From positions 298,766,642-298,830,641 of the forward strand of contig CM040123.1 in assembly GCA_022559845.1 (NCBI GenBank): DNA of 64,000 nt, read 5' to 3'. This DNA comes from Amorphophallus konjac. Lineage: Eukaryota; Streptophyta; Magnoliopsida; Alismatales; Araceae. Below are positions 45,513-56,826 of this stretch, in pieces (position 1 is the stretch's first letter; the number at the start of each line of letters is the position of its first letter). A program made the translations under genes and the position numbers. Under the pieces are notes generated by a model. It saw only the letters and a list, made by a program, of their open reading frames with translations. It made no database searches and was not told where the DNA came from.

Positions 45513-46924
45513 TTAGGCCTCTGGCCCACCCTGAGCCTTAGAAGTGGAAGGCTCGGACGGTCTGCCCCCGGCACCCTCGGCTACGGTCGACCCTGGCATT
45601 GACCCCACCGGCGTGGGAACTGCCTCGGTTGCGCGCCCTCCCGAGGCATCCGGTGTTGGCGACCCCTCGGACGAAGACTCCCCCTGTTCTCCTTCCTCCG
45701 ACGCCGAACCAGAGGAATCGGAGGATGACAAATCCGAGTCATAGCATTGCCCGAACGGAAAATTGATTGTCTCGGACGCCTGCTCTTCTGCATAAGAGAT
45801 GGCCCGGTCATAGCCTTGCTTGAATCCCTTGCGGATGCCCCGGCGAAGTGCTGACTCATAGTAGGGGAGGGCGGCCTCCTTGAGGTCGACCCGGTAGGCC
45901 TCCGAGCATTTGTATTGCTCGAGTGCCTCCGCCCCGACCGATTCCACCCTACCAGTGAGTTCGGCCTTCTCCCGCTCTACCTCGGCCAATCTCCACTCTG
46001 CCTCGGCTGACCGCTTCTCCACCTCGGCCCGATCAGCCTCGGCCTCCCGCCGAGGGCGCATGGCTTCCTCCGCTCGACCCAATATCTCGGCGCGCTCGGC
46101 CTCCCACTGGCCGTCTAGCTTGGTACGGGCCACGCGCCCCTCCTCCAGAAGCTGGCTCTTCCTCTCGAGTGACTTGCGGACCCGAGTCAATTGTTCAAAC
46201 AACGACCGGGCATCCACCTCGCTCACCCTCGCCAGCTCCTTGGCTGCCGAGAGCTCCCGTCGAAGCCTGTCACGCTCCTCGGTAAGCTGAGCCACTTTCC
46301 TGTCACACCCACCAAGGGTCCAGGCAAGGGTCGCCCGCTCTGACTCCGACCGAGCGTAAGCTTCAGCCAGAGTGGCCCCCATCTGGGCCAAGACCAAGCC
46401 GCCCTCCATAACCAGCTCGAGGGCCGCGGGCGGGGAGCGCTGCATGTCTCCTCCCTTCACCACCTTCGCTGCTATGCTGCAACACACCCTATACAGAGGT
46501 CCCAGGATGCCCAGCCTCTCCAAAGTCGCCGACAAAGGGCCCCCCCCTCCGAGCGATATCCCCTCGGGAGCCCCGCCGGTCGGCCCGAATCGAGCCGCTC
46601 CTTCATCCGCCCCTCTTGCCTCAGTCGATCGGGGCTATGTCGCCGCTCCTCGCGGCCCCCCGACCTCGACCGACTCGGCCCCTGCGCCGCCACCAGGAGC
46701 GTCGCCCCCCTCGATCGACACCCCAGTCTCGGCCACGGTCCTAGAGTCGCCCGCTTCAACTCTGGCCCCCTCGGTTCCTGCTGAGGGGAGAGCCGATCCA
46801 GTGCCACCGCCACCAGCAGAAGCGGCCCCGGCCCCTCAGCTCCTGCAGAGGGGGCAGCCAATCCAACGTCGCCGCCCCCAGTCGGCCCCCTCTTGCTCGG
46901 CGGATGGGGGAGTTGGCCCCCAGT
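45513..46924 (-). pseudogene. C-terminal part of Tat antisense ORF protein (coiled coil), element D
   Basis: Open from 46535 (and further upstream to about 46858 in the same frame) to a stop at 45513. It reads ATLERLGILGPLYRVCCSIA, a long charged heptad-like region (LTEERDRLRRELSAAKELAR, LERKSQLLEEGRVARTKLDG, VEKRSAEAEWRLAEVEREKA), then YYESALRRGIRKGFKQGYDR and a Ser/Glu-rich tail. Many Tat elements carry such an antisense ORF between pol and the 3' LTR. The N-terminal half lies at 61640-62898 because element I split the gene. The plus-strand frames here (45910-46290, 46372-46998) are shadows. Confidence 0.75.
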
Positions 46925-46935
46925 CGAACCCAACA

Positions 46936-47238
46936 ATCTCCCCCTTTTTGATGATGATAATATATTGTGGCAATCCACAACTCTCTCTCCCCCTTTGACA
47001 TTATCAAAAAGTGGGGGACGTGGACAGAAATGAAATTCCAACATGAATGATATAGAATGAACAACATTTTTCTGATATCAATTGTGAAATTTAAACATGA
47101 ATGAAATGGAATGAACAACTAATGACGCACGAACCCAGCAATGACCGACCATTACAGAAGGTGTGTGAACCATGAACATAGAACATGAGAATGAAATTTG
47201 AAGTGCATAATGAAAAGGTTTTTGAAATAATTGCAAAT
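46936..47238 (-). other. Terminal purine-tract region of element I
   Basis: Minus strand carries AAAGGGGGAGAGAG (about 46985-46998) and CATCAAAAAGGGGGAGAT (46936-46953), the Sirevirus-type polypurine signals just before the LTR start. Confidence 0.7.
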
Positions 47239-49594
47239 TGATGGGGACATCGCTTACCACTTCCCATTTCTCTATGGTTCCCGTTGCTTGCTAGCTATGC
47301 GTCATCATGTTCGCGGCATTTTTCTTAATCATTGCTTGTAATTTTTTCTTGAGTCATAAATTATGTAATTTCCCTTTTATTGAGTCAAGTACCCAGGTTA
47401 AAGAGTCATCTACCTAGGTTAATTGTCATTAGAGTGGTTAATGAGTCAGTTGGGCCCAATTAAGTGGGCTAGGCCCATAGGTACCCCCCCTTCCCCCTTG
47501 GTTTATTGTCATTAGTCAAAAACTCAGGGTCTTTTGTTAAATTGTGGGTTTCCTATAAATAGGACCCCAATCCCCCCCATTTGGAGCTAATGAAGTATTG
47601 AGTTTAAAATCCACAAGAATTGTGTCTCTTGCTCTCTCTCTCTCTAGCTCTCTCTCTCTCTAAAGGGGGCGGCCCCCTCTCTCTCTCCTCCCCCTCTCTC
47701 TCCAAATTTCACCCCTCTCTCTCTCCTCTCCTTGCCACCTCATCTGCCACATCAGCCTCCCACCCCTTCACCTTCCCAAGGCCCTTAACTCCACTTGAAT
47801 CTCCCCCACTTCCCAAGCAACCCTTCCCCTTCCCCATACAACCCTTCCCCTTCCCAAGAGAGAATATCCTCTCCCAAGTAACCTTTCCCCTCCCCAAGAC
47901 AACCCCTCCACCTCCCTAGGCCACCATTAACACCACCCATTAACCCACCACCCAAATCAAGAAGAAGCCTCCCCACTTCCCCAAGCCCCTTGCGCCCCCA
48001 TCTCCCCACCTCCCCCCCCTTGGCCATTTGCGCACCCACCCTCTTTCCCTACTTGCTCCGCCCCCACCTTCCTCCCTCACCACCCCTTCCCACCTCACAA
48101 AACCCTTCCCCACCACCAAAGCACCCATATCCCCTTCCCCTCCACCAAAGGAACCACCTCCCCCCCCCCATTCTCTCTTCAATCTGTGTGCAGCCACGCC
48201 CTGCAGATCAGTAGCCTGTTGCAGCGCCGCCCACGACCTCATCCTGGAGCTCTTGGGGGAGTGGCCTACATCGACGGAAAGCTCTCCCAGTTGTCTTCCC
48301 AAACAAGGTGGTTTCGTCTCAATCCAAGGTCGGAGCTGCCCGGGAGATCTGATCTCCCCCAACTGCGCAGAGTTCCTCATACCAAGCTCCTGAACCGGAA
48401 GAGAAGCTGTACCACGAAGAATCTCAGAAGAATCAGGCCAAGACCTCTTCAACAAAGTTCTTCCTCGCCTAATCCTCTTTCAGAATCAAAAGGCGGAACT
48501 GCGTTCGGCCTCCGTGGGACAGAGTTACCATTTTTTACCCTCGGCTACTCTAATCTGTGTCTCACAGTCTACCTCGACCTGTCCTCACTATTCAGAGTCC
48601 CCCAGTCGACTCCGACCTCATTCGGTTTCACCGTCAGTTTTTCTGTGAAGAGGGCTCGTCCACGATTCCAGCAACTCCGGCGGTTTGTCATTCGGAGTCG
48701 GGGAGCTGTCGGGGCAGCCTCTGCAACCTGCTACCAGGAACCTGAAGCCGCCTTCCCCAGATTCTGTCACTCTGTTCGACTCCCCACCCGGACCAGCATC
48801 GACGTCAGAAGAATTCTACAAAATTCTGAGACATCCTAGCTCTAGTTAAGAAGATTTCACCTCTAGTCTCATCATCAGCAGAATTCCGGACTAGAAGTTA
48901 TGACCTGAACAGTGACTGTCAGTCATTCGTCGCAGAGTGCAGGCAGATTCGACATCGGCTTCTCCGCTCGAGTTTTCGGCGACTCTCCCCTTCCCGCCTT
49001 GCAGGCTTATCGCCCCTCCCTGCGTGGAGGTAGTGTTTGAATTGTAACTCTAAGTTTCCCACCCCAAGTCCACCCTCCTGCGAGAGGTGTAGTGAGTGTA
49101 ATTATCTAAACAGGGTTCAAGCTTCACCGGCGTAGTGTGCGGGGAACCCACACTTCCCCGCTCGCCCATCGTCTCCGACCGGGGTTGGTTTCTTCAAACC
49201 AACCAGGTGAGCTTCTGCCCTTGCTCCATTTACTTCTGATCGTTTCATATCCGTACAACTTGTCCGCTGGTCGGTGAGAGAGTGCTTGTTCCCGGACCCA
49301 ACGACTCTTGTGTGGTCGCCGTGGCAATAGTGAATGAGTGACCTAGTGCCCCCAAGGCACCCGGCCGCCCTTGATTGTGGGCATCATACCTTTGGGAGGG
49401 TGAACCTTAGTTGTGCTGGCCCTCTACCAGCAAGGGTCTTTCTCCACCACCTCAACTCGGCATCATCGAGTCATCACGGGTAACGGGTGCGCACGGTGAG
49501 ACGGCGTCTTCAAAGTTTGCTCGAATCTTGTGATTGTGTTTGCAAATTAAGTCCAAGGAACCTTAGCCACTTACTGCATCATTGTGTCACATCA
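47239..49594 (+). repeat. 5' LTR of element C (2356 bp)
   Basis: TGATGGGGACATCG to TGTGTCACATCA. TATA box at 47554-47561, then a CT-repeat leader (from about 47630) and a long C-rich transcribed region. Apparent proline/serine-rich proteins (47620-47919, 48028-48393, 48186-48839) recur in the 3' LTR with changed frames and are not genes. Confidence 0.95.
47554..47561 (+). promoter_or_regulatory. LTR TATA box, element C (5' copy)
   Basis: TATAAATA in TCCTATAAATAGGACCCC; the same site in the 3' LTR is at 52877-52884. A CT-rich leader starts about 70 bases downstream. Confidence 0.8.
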
Positions 49595-49596
49595 GT

Positions 49597-49608
49597 TGGT
49601 ATCAGAGC
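49597..49608 (+). other. Primer-binding site of element C
   Basis: TGGTATCAGAGC, two bases after the LTR end, complementary to initiator Met-tRNA. The following leader (GCAAGTTCATAACTTGTCTC) is nearly the same as in element A. Confidence 0.95.
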
Positions 49609-49680
49609 AAGTTCATAACTTGTCTCTCTACAAGTTAGTCCTAGGGCGCATAAGCATTTAGAGTCATTCGATTCATCAAC

Positions 49681-52562
49681 ATGGCTACCTCTCTTTGGTC
49701 CCACTCGGCCCTCCACAAAGGTCCGATCGACCACCCATTTTCGGACATCCTTATAGATGACAGTATCACCTTTGATGGGTCACATCCTAGTGATTATGTT
49801 AGGTGGGAGACTTTCATGACAAAACACTTTGATAGGACTAGGGTCTATGGACATGTTAGAGTCCGCAGGGCCACAGGGCGACTTCGGGGATAAGCCAAGA
49901 AGGAGTGGGAACGCATAGTGAGCTTAAGAAGGATTTGGCGGCAAGAACCCATAGAATCATGGGAAGAGATGAAGATTGAGCTTAGGAAGATCTTCACTCC
50001 CCGACCACCCCACTCCTACCGTGAGGACCATAACCCGAGGAGCACTCCCACTCCCCCTTTTCCTCCCAGTCAACCCAAGACCTCCATTAGGACCCAAACC
50101 CCACCACCCAAAGGACCCCTAGATTCATTGGAAGAGATAAGGATTGAGATCAGGAAGATCTTCACTCCCCAACCTTCCCACTCCTACCTTGAGAACCATA
50201 GTTCGAGGAGCACTCCCACTCCTCCTTTCTCCCCCAGCCAACCCAAGACCACCGTTAGGGTCCAAACTTCACCACCCCGGGTACACCATGCCCCAACTTT
50301 CATCACCCCATCCCCAAAAGACCTTCCCATTCCCTTGGAGAATAAGACCCCCACACCACAAAGGGATAAGATTGTAATTGAGGTACATGAGGCCTCCCCC
50401 GATTGGGAAGAAGAATATGAATCACAATGTCATGGGTTAGGCCGAGAAGTTCCCATTCCAGGTGGAAGAAGCATCATGGCTCACTCCACCCTCACCATTC
50501 AAACCCACGTGGACCCCATGTCCACCCCTCCACCTAGGCCCGTGACAGCCACCATTCCCCAACCCAAAGTTACTCACCCAACCCACCTTCCACTTCCAAC
50601 TGCTATCCTACCCAAACCTAGCCCCCCGCTACTTCCACTCCCAACCCCAACCCAAGTCCGGCCTCACTCACCACCTTGGGTACACCATACACCAACCGTT
50701 ATCATCTCGCCCTCAGAGGACCCACTCACCTCCATAGTAGAGGAACCCATACCCGACCCCATAGTGGTGAACACTCCGGACCCAACCCCCGCCATGGAGA
50801 TCACCCATGTCCAGGAAGAAGAAGAAACTTCACATGGTGGTCTTCACCTTACACCACCCTCCCTAGTTGGGGCCGAGCTCATCTTAGGAGAACCCCTTTC
50901 ACGTTGGCTAAAGGAGAACCCATTTAGAGATCTCATGGCCCATGTTTGCCCTCCTATGGAACAAAACCTTCCTATAGTACCCTTACCCACCTATCACACC
51001 ACAATCCAATCATCCTATCAAGTGGAAACATTAGGGGATTTTCTTAAGGGTCTATCTTGGCAAATGGAGTTAACTGGCATGTTGACCACTGTAGCCGACC
51101 AACCTAGGAGCCTTGACCTCCTACACCTATGCGTCTGGTCCATCTCCTCGATATACACTGTGGGTTGCTACACTAGCGACCTTCTTTTATTCCTCCCAAC
51201 ACCCGAAGAGCCCGATGCTATCCGCGAATTAGAGTTGCTTATTTCGGGTAGGATGCCAAGCCCTCCATTCATGGCCAACCAACCCGCCAAGGACTTCGGT
51301 TCAATTACTTCATTTGAGGAGGAGGACTCACCATCATTTGAAGACCTTGAGGAGATAGAAGATCCCTTCCTTGGTAACACATTCCATGACCCCTTTGATC
51401 CCTCCCTATGGAAGACATTGAACCCATGGGACCTAGCCGCCTTACCCACCACCCACTCCCTCCTACCCTCACCCACCATGTTGAACCCAACCCACCCATT
51501 CCACTACTTAGTTCACACTATGAGAGCCATGACCGAGGGTGACATCCACCTAGGAAATGAGGAAGTGACCTATCCCAAAATGTCCACCTTCTTGGACCCC
51601 TTCGACCCCTATGAGTGGAAACCCCCAAATCCACCCCCACCTAAAGATGGGACCATCTTGATTGTAATACATGTGTCACATCAAATTGGTAGTGAGGCTA
51701 GTCACGTCATTTATATCATTCACACACTAGGTCCAGTGCACGACAGGTTTACATTTGGACATGCTGGTCCTCCCCCACTCTTCATCCACCTCATGCATGA
51801 TAGGGCCATTTGTGACTGCCCTGGTCCACCTAAGTACATCAAGGTCCACATGGTTTCTAAGCATGATAGGTCAATTCATGGATGCCCTGGTCCTCCTAAG
51901 TCTGTCAAAACCAATCTAACACTTGATAGGGCTGAATTTGGTTGTCCAGGCCCTCACTTCATCCCTATAAGATCATCATTCATGACATTGCATGGTAACA
52001 TTCGCAAACACAACAACAAGAGCAGCAAGGTTCTTAAGGAATTAGCCGATTCCCACTGTCGCCACCAAGAAAGCCATGTCGGTGATTTTGTGATGGTGAG
52101 GACTGAGATTGTCTCAAAACTGAGGTCTCGTGGAGCAGGCTCCTTTCAGGTGTGGAGGCGCCTTGGCACGAATGCTTATGTGTTGGACCTCCCCGAAGAG
52201 TACGGAGTAAGCCCCACTTTCAATGTGGCTGACCTGGTGACCTACAAGGGTCCCACGGTGACACCCAGTGAGGAGATCCAGCCTATCCCACCCCTTGAGA
52301 GAGCCCCCACACCAACGAGAGCTCCATCTAGCCAGAGAAACCAGCGTGATCAAGTGGAGTAGAAATTAGATGAACAGATCACTACCACACGTAGCAAGGC
52401 GTATGAGCGATATCTGGTTAGGTGGAAGGGACGGCCACCTTCGGTTGACGCCTGGGTGATTCGGGAGGATCTCCAGCAGCTGGATCCTGACCTATTGGAG
52501 CAGTACCGCAGCAGGGAGGACCCTTACTCGACAGAGTCGAGTTCTCTGCACCCCGGGAGTAT
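49681..52562 (+). CDS. Gag-like/novel-cassette/chromodomain protein of element C (two in-frame stops)
   Basis: One frame runs from ATG 49681 (MATSLWSHSA) into the 3' LTR, broken only by TAA at 49891 and TAG at 52360. Order: Gag-like start (SITFDGSHPSDYVRWETFM); ESWEEMKIELRKIFTPRPPH, which is duplicated in tandem with a period of 171 bases (about 49948-50290); long Pro/Thr linker; the conserved block (SSYQVETLGDFLKGLSWQME and SISSIYTVGCYTSDLLLFL) at about 51000-51200; EEEDSPSFEDLEE and two DPFDP motifs; three CPGP motifs (CDCPGPPK, HGCPGPPK, FGCPGPH) at 51810-51955; an integrase C-terminal-like stretch (SHVGDFVMVRTEIVSKLRSR, YGVSPTFNVADL); and a chromodomain-like tail (YERYLVRWKGRPPSVDAWV) after the TAG. 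The enzyme core between Gag and integrase tail is absent. The middle block is unknown to me. Confidence 0.8.
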
Positions 52563-54923
52563 GATGGGGACATCGCTTACCACTTCCCATTTCTCCACGG
52601 TTCCCGTTGCTTGCCAGCTATGCGTCATCATGTTCGCGGCATTTTTCTTAATCATGACTTGTAATTTTTTCTTGAGTCATAAATTATGTAATTTCCCTTT
52701 TATTGAGTCAAGTACCCAGGTTAAAGAGTCATCTACCTAGGTTAATTGTCATTAGAGTGGTTAATGAGTCAGTTGGGCCCAATTAAGTGGGCTAGGCCCA
52801 TAGGCACCCCCCCTTCCCCCTTGGTTTATTGTCATTAGTCAAAAACTCAGGGTCTTTTGTTAAATTGTGGGTTTCCTATAAATAGGACCCCAATCCCCCC
52901 CATTTGGAGCTAATGAAGTATTGAGTTTAAAATCCACAAGAATTGTGTCTCTTGCTCTCTCTCTCTCTCTCTACCTCTCTCTCTCTAAAGGGGGCGGCCC
53001 CCTCTCTCTCTCCTCCCCCTCTCTCTCCAAATTTCACCCCTCTCTCTCTCTCCTCTCCTTGCCACCTCATCTGCCACATCAGCCTCCCACCCCTTCACCT
53101 TCCCAAGGCCCTTAACTCCACTTCAATCTCCCCCACTTCCCAAGCAACCTCCCTTCCCATACAACCCTTCCCTCCAAGAGAGAATCCCCTCCCCCAAGTA
53201 ACCTTTCCCCTCCCCAAGACAACCCCTCCACCTCCCTAGGCCACCATTAACACCACCCATTAACCCACCACCCAAATGAAGAAGAAGCCTCCCCACTTCC
53301 CCAAGCCCCTTGCGCCCCCATCTCCCCACCTCCCCCCCCTTGGCCATTTGCGCACCCACCCTCTTTCTCTGCTTGCTCCGCCCCCACCTTCCTCCCTCAC
53401 CACCCCTTCCCACCTCACAAAACCCTTCCCCACCACCAAAGCACCCATATCCCCTTCCCCTCCACCAAAGGAACCACCTCCCCCCCCCATTCTCTCTTCA
53501 ATCTGTGTGCAGCCACGCCCTGTAGATCAGCAGCCTGTTGCAGCGCCGCCCACGACCTCATCCTGGAGCTCTTGGGGGCGTGGCCTACATCGACGGAAAG
53601 CTCTCCCAGTCGTCTTCGCAGGTGAGGTGGTTTCGTCTCAATCCAAGCTCGGAGCTGCCCGGGAGAGCTGATCTCCCCCAACTGCACAGAGTTCCTCATA
53701 CCAAGCTCCTGAACCGGAAGAGATGCTGTACCACGAAGAATCTCAGAAGAATCAGGCCAAGAGCTCTTCAACAAAGTTCTTCCTCGCCCAATCCTCTTTC
53801 AGAATCAAAAGGCGGAACTGCGTTCGGCCTCCGTGGGACAGAGTTACCATTTTTCACCCTCAGCTACTCTAATCTGCGTCTCACAGTCTGCCTCGACCTG
53901 TCCTCAATATTCAGAGTCCCCCAGTTGACTCCGACCTCATTCGGTTTCTCCGTCAGTTTTGATGTGAAGAGGGCTCGTCCACGATTCCAGCAACTCTAGC
54001 GGTACGTCATTCGGAGTCCGGGAGCTGTCGGGACAGCCTCTGCAACCTGCTACCAGGAACCTGAAGCCGCCTTCCCCAGATTCTCTCACTCTGTTTGACT
54101 CCCCACCCGGACCTGCCTCGACGTCTGAAGAATTCTACAAAATTCTGAGGCATCCTAACTCCAGTTACGAAGATTTCCTCTCTGGTCTCATCATCATCAG
54201 AATTCCGGACTAGAAGTTACGACTCAACAGTGACTGTCAGTCATTCATCGCAGAGTGCAGGCAGATTCGACATCGGCTTCTCCGTCGAGTTTTCGGCGAC
54301 TCTCCCCTTCCCGCCTGGCCGGCTTATCGCCCCTCCCTGCGCGGAGGTAGTGTTTGAATTGTAACTCGAATTGTAACTCTAAGTTCCCCACCCCAAGTCC
54401 ACCCTCCTGCGAGAGGTGTAGTGAGTGTAATTATCTAAACAAGGTTCAAGCTTCACCGGTGCAGTGTGCGGGGAACCCACACTTCCCCGCTCGCCCATCG
54501 TCTCCGACCGGGGTTGGTTTCTTCAAACCAACCAGGTGAGCTTCTGCCCTTGCTGCATTTACTTCTGTTCATTTCATATCCGTACAACTTGTCTGCTGGT
54601 CGGTGAGAGAGTGCTTGTTCCCGGACCCACCGACTATTGTGTGGTCGCCGTGGCAATAGTGAATGAGTGACCTAGTGCCCCCAAGGCACCCGGCCGCCCT
54701 TGATTGTGGGCATCATACCTTCGGGAGGGTGAACATTAGTTGTGCTGGCCCTCTACCAGCAAGGGTCTTTCTCCACCACCTCGACTCGGCATCATCGAGT
54801 CACCACGGGTAACGGGTTAGCACGGTGAGACGGCGTCTTCAAAGTTTGCTCGAATCTTGTGATTGTGTTTGCGAATTAAGTCCAAGGAACCTTAGCCACT
54901 TACTGCATCATTGTGTCACATCA
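52562..54923 (+). repeat. 3' LTR of element C (2362 bp)
   Basis: TGATGGGGACATCG to TGTGTCACATCA, aligned end to end with 47239-49594. TATA box at 52877-52884. Its start overlaps the last codons of the coding frame. Frames at 53276-53671 and 53538-53999 are LTR translations, not genes. Confidence 0.95.
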
Positions 54924-54928
54924 CAAAT

Positions 54929-56826
54929 GCTCTATTTTTGGATTGTAGACAAATGTGTGACTGAATATGCACCAAATGTATGACCAGACTGAGTTATATG
55001 CAAGTGTTTGACTTGAAAGCACATTATTCCCCCCCTATTGTCATGAACAAAAATGAACTAACAATGGGATTATTTAACCTATTATTTGCAAGTATAAGCT
55101 AAGGATGCATCAAGATGAAGTGTGATATGAACAAACTGAATCAAGCAGTCAAGCATTCAAGCATGCATAATAAGATATAGACTCATGCAAGTCCCTTCGG
55201 GACAGGTGTAAGGATTATGCAATCGATTATAGAACATGATGTGCATGTACAATACTAAGAAGGTCATGCTTACATAAATAAGTACTGCATAAATCATGAT
55301 AAGCGACAGATTCATAAGGAACATTCAAACAATCAAACCCAAGGTGCAAATGTGATGATTGAGCAATGAATTTCAAGGTAATATGGAAAATCAAATTTTC
55401 TATAGAACACTACAAAGTACTTATCATCCATACACTTTCAACACAATGCTCGAATATTGGTAGTTACGTATGACCCCATTTTTTTTCAAATTACTATAAA
55501 TGGTGTGACTAACCTCTTGACACGAGTCATGCCCTTTGTTTCAGGGGTAATTCCCGGTTACTCAGTTTCGTCACTTTTTATGATGTGGATGAGACACTTT
55601 TCGACGCGAGTTGTACCCTTTGTCTCAGGGGCACTTCCCGGCTACTCGGTGGCAAATCACACTTATTTTCATGTGGAATAGTTTCTCCTTTCGACGCGAG
55701 TTTCCTCCTTTATTTCAGGGGGGATTCCCGGCTACTCGGATCCACGTTCCACTTATACGACTTTTTGGTGGGGTAAACAGCTTTTTCCTCACGAGATATG
55801 TGATTTTCATGCAGAGAATCAAAAATTCTTAAAAGTTTAGAGTGGAAAATCGTAATCCTTATTAAATTGAATCATTATCTCAAAAAGGTGCATTTTATGT
55901 GGTTGGTTGTATTGAATGTAAAAGATGAATTAGCCTTATCACAGTAATATCTCCCCCTAAATGTATGCACGGTTATAAAAAATATCCCCCTTAATATATG
56001 CCATGTAACAACTTGTCTAAATCAATGCAATTCATTTAGCAAGGTGATGGGTCATAGAAGGAGTCAAAAATGGGTATAAAGTATATACATGCATTCAACC
56101 AGGGATCTTTCAATGTTTTCAAGCAAATGATTATCGGTACTTGGCGGAGTACATTGGTCGAAGACCACCATCACGCATGAGGAAAGCTTCTAGTTGGACA
56201 TAATCCAACCTTCCACTAACACCATTTTATATACTGAATAACCATGGCATTTAAGCACGCAAACATGGAGAATATATGCAAGCATATGTGCAATGATATG
56301 CAAGTGTATGCATGTAACTAGAAAAGATTATTAAAAATCATTCCTATTCACAAGTATGCAAAGATGTGCATGAAAGTAAGTATGCAGCCTGTGTATGCAT
56401 AAGTGAACTATGTATGCACATGTGGACCACTATTTACAAGAAGTAATTAAAAATGTAAAAGCTTTATGTGCAATCTAAAGCATCCAAACCTATATTTTTA
56501 TTTGCAAAGCGAGAGAAAGGGTGTGTATGAAGAACTATATATGTGCAAGATTAAGCATTCAAGAGTTATTCACAAGATGTTCAACAAGAAGTATTCAAGT
56601 CAACTATTCATCAAAATTGAAGGATCTCAATGTTTCCAAAAGTTGACAAAAGTCAGTGAAACGGAAATGTAACACTTTCCTTCAAACAGAATTTTTTACC
56701 TTTTCAGATTTGTCAAGGAAAACCTAGGTGAAGCAAACTTCAAATCAAACCATTTTGTTTCTCACCTTGAGAGTCCTTTATTTGTTGATGTTTCTTGACC
56801 TCAAGGCGCCCCTGCAAAACATATTC
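54929..56826 (-). other. 3' non-coding region of element I (right of C)
   Basis: AT-rich, no gene. Minus-strand purine tracts occur at about 55029 (TAGGGGGGGAAT), 55950 (TTTAGGGGGAGATAT) and 55983 (TTAAGGGGGATAT). A three-copy repeat is at 55517-55741. Confidence 0.6.
55517..55741 (-). repeat. Three-copy tandem repeat in element I
   Basis: Plus-strand ACGCGAGT/CACGAGTC, then CCTTT.TTTCAGGGG and TTCCCGG(T/C)TACTC occur three times with a period of about 95 bases (starts near 55520, 55600 and 55697). Confidence 0.8.

Larger units (their letters stand above)
47239..54923 (+). mobile_element. Element C: complete LTR retrotransposon with gag-like/chromodomain ORF but no pol core
   Basis: Complete structure: target duplication CAAAT (47234-47238 and 54924-54928), 5' LTR 47239-49594, primer site 49597-49608, coding region 49681 to the 3' LTR, purine tract CCCCGGGAGTA, 3' LTR 52562-54923. 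The LTRs differ by scattered substitutions and small indels only, so it is a fairly recent insertion, nested in I. The internal region is 2.97 kb, too short for gag-pol. The element would need enzymes supplied in trans. Confidence 0.95.

Noticed and set aside
45910..46998. Plus-strand frames of 126 and 208 codons, Ser/Pro/Ala-rich
   Set aside because: Shadows of the minus-strand antisense ORF coiled coil and its linker; no domain of their own.
48028..48839. Proline-rich and basic frames (121 and 217 codons) in the C LTR, with counterparts at 53276-53999
   Set aside because: The two LTR copies do not keep the same frame or stops, so there is no sign of coding selection.
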